34,066 nucleotides of DNA from an uncultured Clostridia bacterium (GTDB lineage Bacteria > Bacillota > Clostridia > TANB77 > CAG-508): contig CAQPRV010000011.1 of the NCBI GenBank assembly GCA_948857205.1, positions 1 through 34,066 of the forward strand, in the 5' to 3' direction. Below the pieces are notes generated by a model. It saw nothing but the letters and a program-made list of their open reading frames with translations, did no database searches and was not told the origin of the DNA. A program made the position numbers and the translations under genes. This document shows positions 23,619-34,066 of the stretch, piece by piece (position 1 is the first letter of the stretch; each line of letters begins with the position of its first letter).

Positions 23619-26600
23619 ATGAAAAGAAATATTTTAAAAATTGGAGTTATTATTACATTAATTTTTACAATGCTTATGTCAAACTTTCTATATGTAGGAG
23701 ATAGCATTTTTAGTTATGCTTTAGAAATAAAAATGAAAAACGAAGAAAAAGCAGAAGTAGTAGTAAATCTAGAATCACAAAAATATGTAAATTATAACTT
23801 GAACGAAGAAAACAAAGGAGTACTATATCAAACAAAATTGCAAACTGGAATCAAATATAAAGAAGGGCAAGAATATATACCTCTTAAATCAACAGAAGTC
23901 ACATTAAAAATGCCAAAAATAGAAAAAGAATATCCAGAACAAGTAAAAGTAATGGTAAAGAGTACATTAGCTACAAATGGAGAAATTGAAGAAAAAGAAG
24001 CAAATTATGACTACAATAAAGAAACTGGAAAATTAAATATAAAATCAACAAATGATGTAGATTATAACAAAGAAATAAAAGATGCAAAAGATATATATGA
24101 AATTTATGCATATTACAATTCAAGTTGTTATAATGAAACAAAAGAAAGACAATTAGAAATCACAGGAACAGTAGTAGAAACAATAAATGATGAAAAAGAA
24201 ACAAAAATAGAAAAGAAATTCAACTTACAAGAAACACAAACATCAAACAAAAATGGATTAATATCAACTAACATAGTAGACAGTGGAATATACAATGGAA
24301 TAATATATGCAAACAATGTAAATGGAACAGAAAACGAAACAGAATATACAGAAAATATAGAAGTAAACATCAGTTATGCACAAATAGCAGATAAAATAAA
24401 AATAGACTTAAAAAATCAATTTATAGACAATGAAAACAATAACATAGAAACCAAAGATATTATATACAAAAAAACTACAATAAAAAAACAAGATATTATA
24501 GATATCCTAGGTGAATCTGGAAAAATAACAATACTAAATGAAGAAAATGAAGTAATAGGAGAAATTAATAACGAATCAGAAGAAACAGAAGATGGATTAG
24601 TAGAAATAAATTATCCTGAAGAAACAGAAAAAATAACAATAGAAACAACAAAACCTATAAAAATAGGTTCATTTGCTATACAAAATAAAAGAGCAATAAA
24701 AGCAGAAATGAAAAACATAAACTACAAAAAAATACAAACTATTCAAAACATAACATGTACAAATAGTGAGGAAGCAAAAGAAATCTATACTTCTACAAAT
24801 CTTAGTTATAATAATATAAATGAATCTGAAACAAATGTAAAAGTTTCAATTGATAAAACAAAATTAACAAACAAGATACAAAACGAAATAACATTAATGG
24901 CAACATTATTAAACAATAAAACTAAATATAACTTATTTAAAAATCCTGTTATATTATTTACCTTCCCAAGTGAAGTAGAAAAAATAATATTAGGAGATGT
25001 ATCTTTATTATATGATAGTAACTTATCAATAAAAAGTGCAGAAGTAGTGGATAATAACGGAAATAAAGCAATAAAAGTTGAATTAGATGGAACTCAAAAT
25101 ACATATAATATAAATTCAATAATAGAAGGAAGTAACATTATAATTCCAGCAACTGTAATATTAAAAAAGGAAATTGAAAGTACAAAAGGAACAATAAATG
25201 TTACTTATACAAATGAAATAGCAAATAGCATAGACTATAAAAATCAAGGAAAAGACGAAAAGCAAATAAATATAGATATAGAATCTATTATAGAAATGCC
25301 AAAAAAACAAGAAGAAGACTATTTAACTCAACAGATAGAAAAAGAAACTTCAAAAGAAAGTATAAAGGAATCTGAAAACTTAAAAGTTGAAGAGATATCA
25401 GTTATAGGGGATAAAACCTTAACAGAAAGTGATTCAGTACATGAAGAAGAAATTATTAAATATATGGTAAGAATCACAAACACAACAAACCAAACAATAA
25501 GCAATATTAGACTTGAAGGTAGTATACCAGAAGGTACAACATATGTAGAAGTAAAAAAAGGATTAGATTCAACAGCAGAAAATGCATATGTTTATGTAAA
25601 AAATGAAAGCATAAAAAAATATGAAGAAAACATAGAAAGTATAGAACCAGGAAAATCTATTATAAAATTTTATGAAGTACAAGTAAACAAACTAGCAGAA
25701 GGAGAAACATCAAAAGAAATACAACAAACATTTAAAACATATATAAATGATGTTGAAACTACAAACAATACACTAAAGACTATAGAAAAAAATGGAGATA
25801 TTACTGTAAGACTACAATCTGGAAACAATGTAGATAACGAATATGGATATGGATTATGGATTTATAATAATACAGATAAAGATATAGAAAACATTACTGC
25901 AACATGTCAAATTCCATCAGAATTTGATATAAAAAATATAGAATCATTTGAACTTGGAACAGATAGTAAAGGAGAATCATTTGTAAATGAAACTTCAGTA
26001 GAAAAGAGTATTAATGATGGAAAATTAACTATAAAAGTACCAGTAATAAAAGCTAATAGTAAAGCAAATATAGTTATAGACGTATTACACAAAAACTTCG
26101 AAAGTGGAAAATACGAATATAATGTAAATATGTCAGCAAAAGTTTCATACAAAGATGATATATATTATTCAAATGAAAATAGAATGAAAATATTAACAGA
26201 GGCAATTCAAGTTATACAAACTTCTGAAAAAGAAGGAAAAGAATTACAAGAAAATGAAGAAATAAAATATAATGTTATCATAAAAAATATTGGAACAAGT
26301 GATATATTAGGAACAAATATAGATATACAAGATTATTTACCAGAAACATTAGTACCAGATAGAATAGAATATGACAAATTTGAAATAGATGAAGAAACAG
26401 GAAAATTTAAAATAGACGAAAAAACAGGCACATATATGAAAACATTAGAAACAGAAGATATATCAAATGTCACAATTGATGAAGATGGAAAACAAGATGC
26501 AAATGTACATATAAGTTGTTCTATTCCAGATAAAGAACAAATGACTTTAAAAGTATATGCAAAAGCAGATTATGTTACAGAAAAAACAGAAATAGAAAAT

Positions 26601-29600
26601 ATGATAACAGTAACAGGAGATAAAATCCAAACAACAGAATCTAATACAATAAAAGCTACAATAATACCAGCAAAACTAGACAATATAAATGATGATTTAA
26701 ATGAAGATAATAATAACAAAAATGATAAAGAAGATAGTGATAATAACAATATTAACGATAATAACAACAATAATAATCTTACAGACGATAAATCAACATA
26801 TAAAGTAAATGGATTAGTGTGGTTAGATAGTGACAAAGATGGAAAAAGAAGTGAAAACGAACAGTTATTATCAAATATAAAAGTAAAAATATATAATGCA
26901 ATAACAAACTCATTAGTAAAAGAAACAACAACAAATAATGAAGGAAAATATGAATTTTCTGGATTAGAAAAAAACAATTACATAGTTTTATTTGAATATG
27001 ACACAAACAACTATACACTAACATCATACCAAAAGAATAATGTAAATGAAACAGTTAATAATGATGTAATAGCAAGAGAAGTAAATATAGATGGAAACAA
27101 AAAAAGTGTAGGTGTAACAAATACAATTAATCTTAATAAAAACGTAGAAAATATAGACATGGGATTAATCAAGAATAGTATATTTGATTTATCATTAGAA
27201 AAATATGTAACGAAAGTTACAGTAAGCAACGCATCTGGAACAAAAGAATACAAATATAAAAAAGGAAAATTAGAAAAAGTTGAAATACCTTCTAAATACT
27301 TAAACAATAGTACTTTACAAATAGAATATAAAATAGTTGTAAAAAATGAAGGTGAAGTTGATGCTTACGTAAGTGAAGTAGTGGATTATTTACCAAATGG
27401 ATTAACATTTGATAAGTCAATAAATAATCATTGGACTCATAATACAAAAGATACAATAGTAAGCAATGAATTAGCACATACAAAAATATCAGCAGGGGAA
27501 AGTAAAGAAATATATGTAACATTGATAAAAAAGATGACAGAAGATGAAACAGGAACTATTACAAATGCTGCTGAAATTAAAAAAGCTACATCAACAAATA
27601 ATGTAAAAGACATAGACTCAACAGAAAATAATAAAAACAAAGAAGAAGATGATTATTCAGAAGCACAACTTATTGTATCTATAAAAACTGGTATAATAAC
27701 ATATACAATTGTAATTATAGCTATATTGGGAATATTAACATTAGTTAGTATCTTAATTAAGAAAAAGAAAATTAATATAAAAAAATTAATGATTTTTGTA
27801 ACAATATTAATGTCAGCATTAGTAATAAACATGCCAAATACTAACCAAGCAAAAAATCTTACTACAAAAGATTTAAATGTAAAAGACTTTCTAAATAATG
27901 ATATGGGTGGAAAAGTAACAATAAATAGTGGAAGTAGTAATTTTGCAACACATGAGTCAAGTCTAGATACTTATTTTAACAAAATGAAATTACATTGTGT
28001 TACACCAAATAAATCTATGTGTGGTACTGCTGAACATACATATGAAAGAGTTAGTGCAGAAATAACACAAATAGAAAAGCAACAAAAAATTGAAGTTGAA
28101 ATTCCAATAATATCAGATGAGTCTAATTTATCAAAATTCAAATACATAGAAAAAGGAGATTCTACTTATATTGGACCATATCAAATAAGTAAAATTGAAG
28201 AAAGTTGTCTTAAAGATAAATTTGATGCTAATACTAGAGTACTATATATAAATAAAAAAGGAGCAATAAAAGCAGTATATGCAAAGCATTTATTTGATGA
28301 AAAAGGAAAAGTAATTGATAATGAGAAAGCAATCTTTAAGAATGGAAAAGAATTTTATATTAAAATTGATACAAAAAAAGATGATATAAAAGAAATTAAA
28401 TCAGTAAGATTGGATTTACAACAATTAAATAAACAAATTAAATATAAAGTAACTGCTATAGTTAAAGAAACATGGCAATGTATGTATTCAAGCAAGGGAA
28501 GTCATAATGGTCATGGATGTTGCAATACAAAAGATGCACAAGTTTTAGAAAGAGTATATCGTGGTAAATCAGAAATTTTAGAGCCAGTTGGTTATGGATT
28601 AAATGTAGATTTAGAAGTACCAAAACCAAAAAATGAGGTAGCAAGCTTAAAGATTATAAAAAAGGATAAAGAACACCCATTATTTTCTAAGTCATTAAAA
28701 GGAGCAGAATTTACAATAGAATGTCCTGATGGAACTAAGAAAGAAAATGTAACAACTAAAGAAGATGGTACAGTAACAGTATCTAATCTAAAATTAGGAA
28801 AATATACAATTATTGAAACAAAAGCACCAGAAGGATATACAATAGATCCAGAAGATGTAAAACAAGAAGTTATATTAAAAGAGAAAAATCAAACAGTTGA
28901 AGTAAAATTCTATGATCCACCAAAACAACCAGATTTAGGAAGTTTACAAATAATAAAACTATCTAAAGAAAATGGAGATAAATTGAATGGAGCTAAATTT
29001 AGAGTAATTGGTGTATCTGGAACAGGAGCTGAAGGATATAAAAATGAAAATGTAGAAGTTGTAACAAATGGTACAGTACAATTAGACAACTTAAAACCAG
29101 GTCAGTATATTATTACAGAAACAGTTGCACCTAAAGGATATGAAATATCTGATCCAGCAACTCAAGTAGTAACAGTTGAAGAAGGAAAGAAAACACCAGT
29201 AACAGTAACATTTAAAGATAGTCCAATAAAAATTAATAGAGGACAATTGTCAGCATATAAATATGATGTAGATACAAATAAACCAATACCAGGAGTTACA
29301 TTCCAATTATGGTATAAAAATGATTGGTATACTGATAATGGTTATGGTGGTAGTAAATATAATACAACAGGTTGGGTAAGACACAGTATAGCAGTATCTA
29401 ATTATGATGGTTATGCTAGTTGGAATAACTTATCTGTAAGTGATTATGAGAATAGGGACTACTATTACTATAAAATAGAAGAGATAGCTTGTCCTGCACC
29501 ATACGACATTAATGATCAAATATATCATTATGGTTCAATAGACATAGCTATAAATAAAAATGAAAATGTAAAAGTAATATCATCGTCAAATATTTCAGTA

Positions 29601-32600
29601 TATGAAGATTTTGACCAAAAAATATCATTCCCAAATAAATTATATGGAAATATAAAATTATACAAAGTAGATGATATAAATCCAGCTAATGTTAAACCAA
29701 TGTCAGGTGTTAAATTTAAAATATACTATTATGATGAAAGTCATAACAAACATTTTATTAGTTCATATACAGAAAGAACAAATTCAAAAACAGGAGCTAT
29801 TGAACCTTCAATAGTTAATTATACAACTAACGAAAGTAGTGCAAAAGAATTTGTAACAGATGAAAAGGGTTATATTAACTTACGTAAAATTGAATGTTAT
29901 AAAAAGTATTATGCAATAGAAACAGGATTAGTAAATAAAGAAGATGAAGATTTTTATAGATTACATAAAGGAGAAATAGAATTTGATTTACGAAATCCTA
30001 ATGTAACAGTTGGATCATCATATGTAAAAGAAGTTCAAGTAACAAATCAACAAGCATATACAAAATTATCTGGTATAGTATGGGAAGATATACATGATAC
30101 AAGTAAAAATACTTTACGTAATGATGTATATGATAAAGATGAAACACTAATAGAAGGTATAGAAGTAAGACTTGTATATGTAGGTTCAGGAGAAACAGTA
30201 AAAAATGAAGATGGAAAAGAATTTATAACATATACAGACAAAAATGGATTTTATGAGTTCAAGAAAGTTCTAAAAAGTGAATTAGAAAATTACAATGTAA
30301 TATTTAAATATAATGGACTAAAATATGAAAATGTAAAACCACATCCTGAAAAAACAAATGGATCAAAGTCAGTAGATAAAGATAGAGATAAATTTAATGC
30401 TCAATATGCTATTATTGAAAATGGTGTTTCAAAGAAAGAAGATAATACTGAAACAAATAGTTTAAGTTATAAACGTGATTCTAAAGAGCATAAATCAACA
30501 TTAGTGAAGCACTTAGGATATACTGCTGAAAGTGGAAAGGAATTTGTTACTCCAAAATCTGGAAGTGATGGAATAAGGATATATGCAGATACTTCAATAA
30601 TTGAATTAAGAGACTATTTAAAGGTTCCAGAAGGAAAGAAATTTGAAGAAGTTAGAAACATAAATCTTGGTATTTATGAAAAAATGCAACCAGATTTAGC
30701 TCTAGTAAAAGATATACAAAATGTAAGACTTACTATAAATGGATATGAACATACTTATGATTATGCACAAAGATTTGCAAATGCAGGTGCATATAGTGAA
30801 GGATTTAATGTTGGTGTTAAATTTGGAAATGAATATGGTAAACAAAAATATACAAGACCAATTTATAAATCAGATTTTACATGGAAAAATCCTGATGATG
30901 AAAGTAGAGAATTAAAAGCATTTATAACATATAAAATACAAATAAAAAATGAATCTACAGAATTAAAAGCTAAAGTTAATAGTCTTGTTGATTATTATGA
31001 TTCTAACTATGAGGAAATTGTAGGAATTGGTACAGAGTTAGATGAAAAAGGAAATATAAAAGTAGATAATATCAGTAAAGAAGAGATGAAATCTAGCAAA
31101 GACCAATATAAAAAGATAATAATTAATACAAAAGATGTAAATAAATTAATAAATCCTCAAGAAACACAAGACATATATGTACAATTTAAAATAAGTAGAG
31201 CAAAAGTTTTAGATTTAATAAATCAAAAAGAAGAAGGATTATTAGATAATATAGTTGAAATAAATTCTTACTCTATATTTGATACTTTTGGTGAACTTTA
31301 TGCAGGTATAGATAAGGATTCTGAGCCAGGTAATATTGAACCAGAAAAGAAAGAGACATATGAAGATGATACAGATACTGCTCCAACATTACAATTACAA
31401 GTTGCTGATAATGCTAGACATCTTAATGGTAAAGTATTTTTAGATAAGACAGTTGATGGATTACAAACTGCTAAAATAAGAGAAGCAAATGGTTTAATTG
31501 ATACAGATGATACAGGAATAGATGGAGTCAAAGTTAAACTTGTAGAAAAAAATACTGGTATGGAATATTTTATAGGAGAAAATAGATATACAGAAAGTGT
31601 ATCAGGAACAGTAGAAAAATTTGACAAATATGAGACAAAAGTTGATTGGTCAGATGATGATAGTAAAACAACAAGTGGTGGTAACTTTGATATAGCAGGA
31701 TTTATACCAGGAGATTATGTAGTTGTATACACATGGGGAGAACAATATGGTACTTATAAGGTTCAAGACTATAAAGGAACAATATACAATAAGCAAAGAT
31801 ATGACAATATTACAGATGGAACTAATTTAAAAGTTGAAAAATGGTATAGAGGAGATGGAATTGACTTAAATAATAAGGAAACAAGATATACAGATGCTAT
31901 TGATGATTATAAGACTAGATTAGAAATTGATGATGAAATTAAAAATAGAACATTTACTTCAGATGAGAATATAACTAAAAATCGTACAATGGATTCAACT
32001 ACACTTCCAATGAAAATTGGAGTTGAATATGAAGATGTATATTCAGCATCCACAGGAGATCAATACACATATGTAATTCCAAATATAGATTTTGGAATTG
32101 TAAAAAGAGCAATTCAACAAAATGAATTGAAGAAAAGAGTAAGTCATTTAAGAGTAACATTAGCAAATGGTGAAGTAGTATCAGATGTGGATGTTGAAAA
32201 TGGAAACTTAAAAGGCGAAAAGAACCATGTAACATATATGGGACCAATTAACAGAGGAACAGTAAATTACAATCCAGGCTTTATAAAAGTTGAATTAGAT
32301 GATGAGTTAATGCAAGGTGCATTACTTGAAGTAACATATGAATTTAAATATAATAATATTAGCGAGGTAGATGTAATTAATCCAAATTATTATAAATTTG
32401 GTTCTAGTGTTATGAATGAGGGAGCTTATAAATTATTTGATTATAAAAATAATGAAGTTGGAAAAGTTAAAGAAAGTGAAGTTGTTTATACAACACCAAA
32501 TATAATTATTGATTACTTAGATAAGGATTGGGGTTATGAAGAAAGCAAAAATCAAGAATATGGATGGACTGCTATGACAAAAGAAGAATTAGAAAAAGAT

Positions 32601-33047
32601 GGAATTCAATATTCTGCTGGTGGAACAACAGAAAAGGTAACAGTTAGCCCAGATGTATTTGGTGATACCTCAGATATTAATAATAAGATAATATTGTATA
32701 CAACAAAATTGCACAATGAGAAGGTTTTACCTGGAACTGATAGAAATATTAAGCTTAATGTGTCAAAAACTTTAACTACTACTGATGAGATTTCATTAAA
32801 TAATGAAACTGAAATTGTAAAGATTACTAAACCAGGTGGTTCTAAAATTACAACAATTACAGGAAGTTATATTCCAAGTGATAGTTCAACTCCTTTAGAA
32901 TCAGATGAAGATAAATCAGAACAAGTTATTGTTACACCAAGTACTGGTGATAATCAAGATTATGTATTACCAATTTTAGTTGGAGTAACTATCTTAGCAA
33001 TAATAGCAACTAGTGTTGTAATTATTAAAAAGAAATTAACTAAATAA
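23619..33047 (+). CDS. Giant cell-surface protein with two ectodomains and an internal membrane hairpin
   Basis: A 3142-residue exported protein. A signal peptide (1-35) precedes ectodomain 1 (36-1350), with DUF11-like beta domains, an Asn/Asp-rich linker (about 1030-1055) and an SdrD_B-like domain (about 1060-1150). Then come an IKTG motif (1355-1358), a membrane segment (1359-1380), KKKK, a second membrane segment (1390-1405) and ectodomain 2. Ectodomain 2 has SpaA/Cna-B-type domains (about 1673-1870 and onward), SdrD_B-like domains near 2148 and 2600, and beta domains. The end is a sortase-type PSTG (3107-3110), a membrane segment and KKKLTK. SpaA-type domains often carry Lys-Asn isopeptide bonds. 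It looks like an adhesin or surface scaffold made by fusing two anchored proteins. Confidence 0.85.
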   Translation: MKRNILKIGVIITLIFTMLMSNFLYVGDSIFSYALEIKMKNEEKAEVVVNLESQKYVNYNLNEENKGVLYQTKLQTGIKYKEGQEYIPLKSTEVTLKMPKIEKEYPEQVKVMVKSTLATNGEIEEKEANYDYNKETGKLNIKSTNDVDYNKEIKDAKDIYEIYAYYNSSCYNETKERQLEITGTVVETINDEKETKIEKKFNLQETQTSNKNGLISTNIVDSGIYNGIIYANNVNGTENETEYTENIEVNISYAQIADKIKIDLKNQFIDNENNNIETKDIIYKKTTIKKQDIIDILGESGKITILNEENEVIGEINNESEETEDGLVEINYPEETEKITIETTKPIKIGSFAIQNKRAIKAEMKNINYKKIQTIQNITCTNSEEAKEIYTSTNLSYNNINESETNVKVSIDKTKLTNKIQNEITLMATLLNNKTKYNLFKNPVILFTFPSEVEKIILGDVSLLYDSNLSIKSAEVVDNNGNKAIKVELDGTQNTYNINSIIEGSNIIIPATVILKKEIESTKGTINVTYTNEIANSIDYKNQGKDEKQINIDIESIIEMPKKQEEDYLTQQIEKETSKESIKESENLKVEEISVIGDKTLTESDSVHEEEIIKYMVRITNTTNQTISNIRLEGSIPEGTTYVEVKKGLDSTAENAYVYVKNESIKKYEENIESIEPGKSIIKFYEVQVNKLAEGETSKEIQQTFKTYINDVETTNNTLKTIEKNGDITVRLQSGNNVDNEYGYGLWIYNNTDKDIENITATCQIPSEFDIKNIESFELGTDSKGESFVNETSVEKSINDGKLTIKVPVIKANSKANIVIDVLHKNFESGKYEYNVNMSAKVSYKDDIYYSNENRMKILTEAIQVIQTSEKEGKELQENEEIKYNVIIKNIGTSDILGTNIDIQDYLPETLVPDRIEYDKFEIDEETGKFKIDEKTGTYMKTLETEDISNVTIDEDGKQDANVHISCSIPDKEQMTLKVYAKADYVTEKTEIENMITVTGDKIQTTESNTIKATIIPAKLDNINDDLNEDNNNKNDKEDSDNNNINDNNNNNNLTDDKSTYKVNGLVWLDSDKDGKRSENEQLLSNIKVKIYNAITNSLVKETTTNNEGKYEFSGLEKNNYIVLFEYDTNNYTLTSYQKNNVNETVNNDVIAREVNIDGNKKSVGVTNTINLNKNVENIDMGLIKNSIFDLSLEKYVTKVTVSNASGTKEYKYKKGKLEKVEIPSKYLNNSTLQIEYKIVVKNEGEVDAYVSEVVDYLPNGLTFDKSINNHWTHNTKDTIVSNELAHTKISAGESKEIYVTLIKKMTEDETGTITNAAEIKKATSTNNVKDIDSTENNKNKEEDDYSEAQLIVSIKTGIITYTIVIIAILGILTLVSILIKKKKINIKKLMIFVTILMSALVINMPNTNQAKNLTTKDLNVKDFLNNDMGGKVTINSGSSNFATHESSLDTYFNKMKLHCVTPNKSMCGTAEHTYERVSAEITQIEKQQKIEVEIPIISDESNLSKFKYIEKGDSTYIGPYQISKIEESCLKDKFDANTRVLYINKKGAIKAVYAKHLFDEKGKVIDNEKAIFKNGKEFYIKIDTKKDDIKEIKSVRLDLQQLNKQIKYKVTAIVKETWQCMYSSKGSHNGHGCCNTKDAQVLERVYRGKSEILEPVGYGLNVDLEVPKPKNEVASLKIIKKDKEHPLFSKSLKGAEFTIECPDGTKKENVTTKEDGTVTVSNLKLGKYTIIETKAPEGYTIDPEDVKQEVILKEKNQTVEVKFYDPPKQPDLGSLQIIKLSKENGDKLNGAKFRVIGVSGTGAEGYKNENVEVVTNGTVQLDNLKPGQYIITETVAPKGYEISDPATQVVTVEEGKKTPVTVTFKDSPIKINRGQLSAYKYDVDTNKPIPGVTFQLWYKNDWYTDNGYGGSKYNTTGWVRHSIAVSNYDGYASWNNLSVSDYENRDYYYYKIEEIACPAPYDINDQIYHYGSIDIAINKNENVKVISSSNISVYEDFDQKISFPNKLYGNIKLYKVDDINPANVKPMSGVKFKIYYYDESHNKHFISSYTERTNSKTGAIEPSIVNYTTNESSAKEFVTDEKGYINLRKIECYKKYYAIETGLVNKEDEDFYRLHKGEIEFDLRNPNVTVGSSYVKEVQVTNQQAYTKLSGIVWEDIHDTSKNTLRNDVYDKDETLIEGIEVRLVYVGSGETVKNEDGKEFITYTDKNGFYEFKKVLKSELENYNVIFKYNGLKYENVKPHPEKTNGSKSVDKDRDKFNAQYAIIENGVSKKEDNTETNSLSYKRDSKEHKSTLVKHLGYTAESGKEFVTPKSGSDGIRIYADTSIIELRDYLKVPEGKKFEEVRNINLGIYEKMQPDLALVKDIQNVRLTINGYEHTYDYAQRFANAGAYSEGFNVGVKFGNEYGKQKYTRPIYKSDFTWKNPDDESRELKAFITYKIQIKNESTELKAKVNSLVDYYDSNYEEIVGIGTELDEKGNIKVDNISKEEMKSSKDQYKKIIINTKDVNKLINPQETQDIYVQFKISRAKVLDLINQKEEGLLDNIVEINSYSIFDTFGELYAGIDKDSEPGNIEPEKKETYEDDTDTAPTLQLQVADNARHLNGKVFLDKTVDGLQTAKIREANGLIDTDDTGIDGVKVKLVEKNTGMEYFIGENRYTESVSGTVEKFDKYETKVDWSDDDSKTTSGGNFDIAGFIPGDYVVVYTWGEQYGTYKVQDYKGTIYNKQRYDNITDGTNLKVEKWYRGDGIDLNNKETRYTDAIDDYKTRLEIDDEIKNRTFTSDENITKNRTMDSTTLPMKIGVEYEDVYSASTGDQYTYVIPNIDFGIVKRAIQQNELKKRVSHLRVTLANGEVVSDVDVENGNLKGEKNHVTYMGPINRGTVNYNPGFIKVELDDELMQGALLEVTYEFKYNNISEVDVINPNYYKFGSSVMNEGAYKLFDYKNNEVGKVKESEVVYTTPNIIIDYLDKDWGYEESKNQEYGWTAMTKEELEKDGIQYSAGGTTEKVTVSPDVFGDTSDINNKIILYTTKLHNEKVLPGTDRNIKLNVSKTLTTTDEISLNNETEIVKITKPGGSKITTITGSYIPSDSSTPLESDEDKSEQVIVTPSTGDNQDYVLPILVGVTILAIIATSVVIIKKKLTK

Positions 33048-33055
33048 TTAAAAAA

Positions 33056-33089
33056 ATGTCAAAAAGATTAGTCTTTTTGACATTTTTTA
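33056..33089 (+). terminator. Strong intrinsic terminator of the giant gene
   Basis: ATGTCAAAAAGA (33056-33067), a TTAG loop and TCTTTTTGACAT (33072-33083), followed by Ts. It begins nine bases after the stop codon. Confidence 0.85.
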
Positions 33090-33240
33090 ATACAATAGTA
33101 TTGTATTAAAGCTACAATCGCTAGCACTTTGAGATTTTCTCCTTACAGTCGAAAACTCAAATCGGGCGAGAACAAATTAAAGAAAATCTTTGATTTTCTT
33201 ATTTGTTCTATATATAATTTGCTAGTTGTGCCAACAAATT
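33088..33240. repeat. Cluster of consecutive hairpins between two surface protein genes
   Basis: In order: a perfect palindrome TTAATACAAT-AGT-ATTGTATTAA (33088-33110), a stem TTTGAG-a-TTTTC / GAAAA-CTCAAA (33128-33161), and a stem starting GAACAAATTAAAG and ending in ATTTGTTC (33170-33208). The second and third are GC-richer than the surroundings. No open frame of note. It may be a structured element, a terminator of the minus-strand gene, or a remnant of a mobile sequence. Confidence 0.4.
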
Positions 33241-33323
33241 ATTATATATACTGTATTATTTTACTTTTTTCGTAGTATTAAGAAATGTTCTATCACATTT
33301 AATGAAAATATTTTAAGTAATAG

Positions 33324-34066
33324 CTAATTTGAAAATGTCCATTTTCCATCACTTCCTTTTGTTGCTTTAACACTAGAAGGTAGAGAAACTACAGGACGTA
33401 CACCAAGATTGTGTCCACTATAAGCATCAGCCTTGACATAACCACCATAGCCCACACGCCATACATCACCATTGCTATCTTCATAAGGTGAAGATAGCCA
33501 GATACCATTACAATTATTGTAAGTACCTGAGTGTGGTACATACAATGTATCTGTATTATCTATTGTTGGTTTATCCAAGTAATTCAAACTTGTATTATAC
33601 TTTTTATTATAACTTTCCATAAATAATTCTACTGTTGGTGAGCCTGTTGCTATAGCTCCTGTTATTCCATTTACAAATACATTCCATTTTGTTGTATCTT
33701 TTAATCCCGTTACTAATTCATCTCTAGAATTTCCTATAACATCATACTCTCTACTAGTTATAATTCCACTTATTGTTGGTATTTTACCTACAGGCAAATA
33801 ATCACTTGTTATTATATACACATACGTAGTATCTTTATGGAATACTTTCCAATCATTTACTCCATTTGCACTATAATTTACACTTTCTCCATAATTTGCA
33901 GTTGTTATTTTTGTTGCTGCCGTTGGCACCGCTTTCCATATTGCATATAATATTGTATTTCCTTCATCTGTATAGTTTGCTCCTTTTGCATATTGTGCAC
34001 TTGTTGCATTTTTGTCTTTTGACCATCCTAAAAATTCGCTCTCTGTTTTTGTTGGTACTTGAGTAC
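33324..34066 (-). CDS. Repeat-type surface protein with DUF6273-like C-terminus (5' end outside the window)
   Basis: The frame is open from the right edge of the window to TAG at 33324-33326. The N-terminal part visible here (about 45 codons beyond an internal GTG at 33929) has the InlB B-repeat/Flg_new pattern FLGWSKDKNATSAQYAKG and ILYAIWKAVP. The C-terminal ~200 residues contain VNDWKVFHKD, a central Gly/Ser/Thr-rich part, and GIWLSSPYED and GVRPVVSLPSS, the signature of the DUF6273-like/phage-tail-associated fold seen in many uncultured clostridial surface proteins. No sorting motif is present at this C-terminus, so attachment must be through the unseen N-terminal part or by other means. 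It is convergent with the giant gene. Confidence 0.7.
   Translation of the reverse strand, partial: TQVPTKTESEFLGWSKDKNATSAQYAKGANYTDEGNTILYAIWKAVPTAATKITTANYGESVNYSANGVNDWKVFHKDTTYVYIITSDYLPVGKIPTISGIITSREYDVIGNSRDELVTGLKDTTKWNVFVNGITGAIATGSPTVELFMESYNKKYNTSLNYLDKPTIDNTDTLYVPHSGTYNNCNGIWLSSPYEDSNGDVWRVGYGGYVKADAYSGHNLGVRPVVSLPSSVKATKGSDGKWTFSN

Noticed and set aside
27789..33047. Separate second gene starting at the internal ATG within the giant frame
   Set aside because: There is no Shine-Dalgarno upstream of 27789 and the frame is continuous, so I keep one gene and report the fusion as a finding.

Overview
The window is about 34 kb of very AT-rich DNA from a spore-forming Firmicute, most likely an uncultured gut Clostridia lineage. 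Evidence for this: strong AAGGAGG-type ribosome binding sites, consensus sigma-A promoters, AGA as the dominant arginine codon, TGA used as a stop, a CotF-type spore coat gene, MecA, and the clostridial order DUF4321-radC-mreBCD-mrdA-minC. The first ~170 bases have much higher GC, encode a piece of a GyrI-like protein on the minus strand, and look foreign or chimeric.

Layout. 1-377: GyrI-like fragment, hairpin and promoter. 378-1259: DnaJ/CbpA-like co-chaperone. 1363-4122: a three-gene unit with a consensus promoter inside an inverted repeat, made of two unknown genes and a VirD4/TraG-type coupling ATPase whose frame breaks inside the P-loop. 4252-7288: SbcD/SbcC-like nuclease and ATPase pair. 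7334-7581: MITE-like palindrome with a 10-bp target duplication. 7654-12582: prfA, YfcE-like phosphoesterase, ZIP metal transporter, pcrA. 12950-14873: two coat-type genes and an M23 peptidase. 15029-15673: mecA on the minus strand. 15906-22335: DUF4321, radC, mreB (frame broken once), mreC, mreD, mrdA, a GGGACGG-type palindromic element, minC. 22337-23210: two overlapping minus-strand genes. 23619-33047: a 3142-residue surface protein that looks like two anchored proteins fused end to end. 33324-34066: 3' part of a repeat-type surface protein running off the window.

The cell-shape and division operon (mreBCD, mrdA, minC) is the clearest functional unit. The surface proteins and the coupling ATPase are the accessory content. 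No tRNA, rRNA or CRISPR array was seen.

Most interesting observation: the only two broken reading frames, in the coupling ATPase and in mreB, are each repaired exactly by skipping one C. In both, that C opens a zero-frame CGG codon and the next +1 codon is GGA (sequence NNA-C-GGA). Reading by eye, I found no other in-frame CGG in any intact host gene of the window. This fits either a recurring sequence error or programmed +1 frameshifting at an unassigned or starved CGG codon. Other notable items are a leader shared by two phosphoesterase genes, a radC start codon held in a hairpin, and the two palindromic elements.
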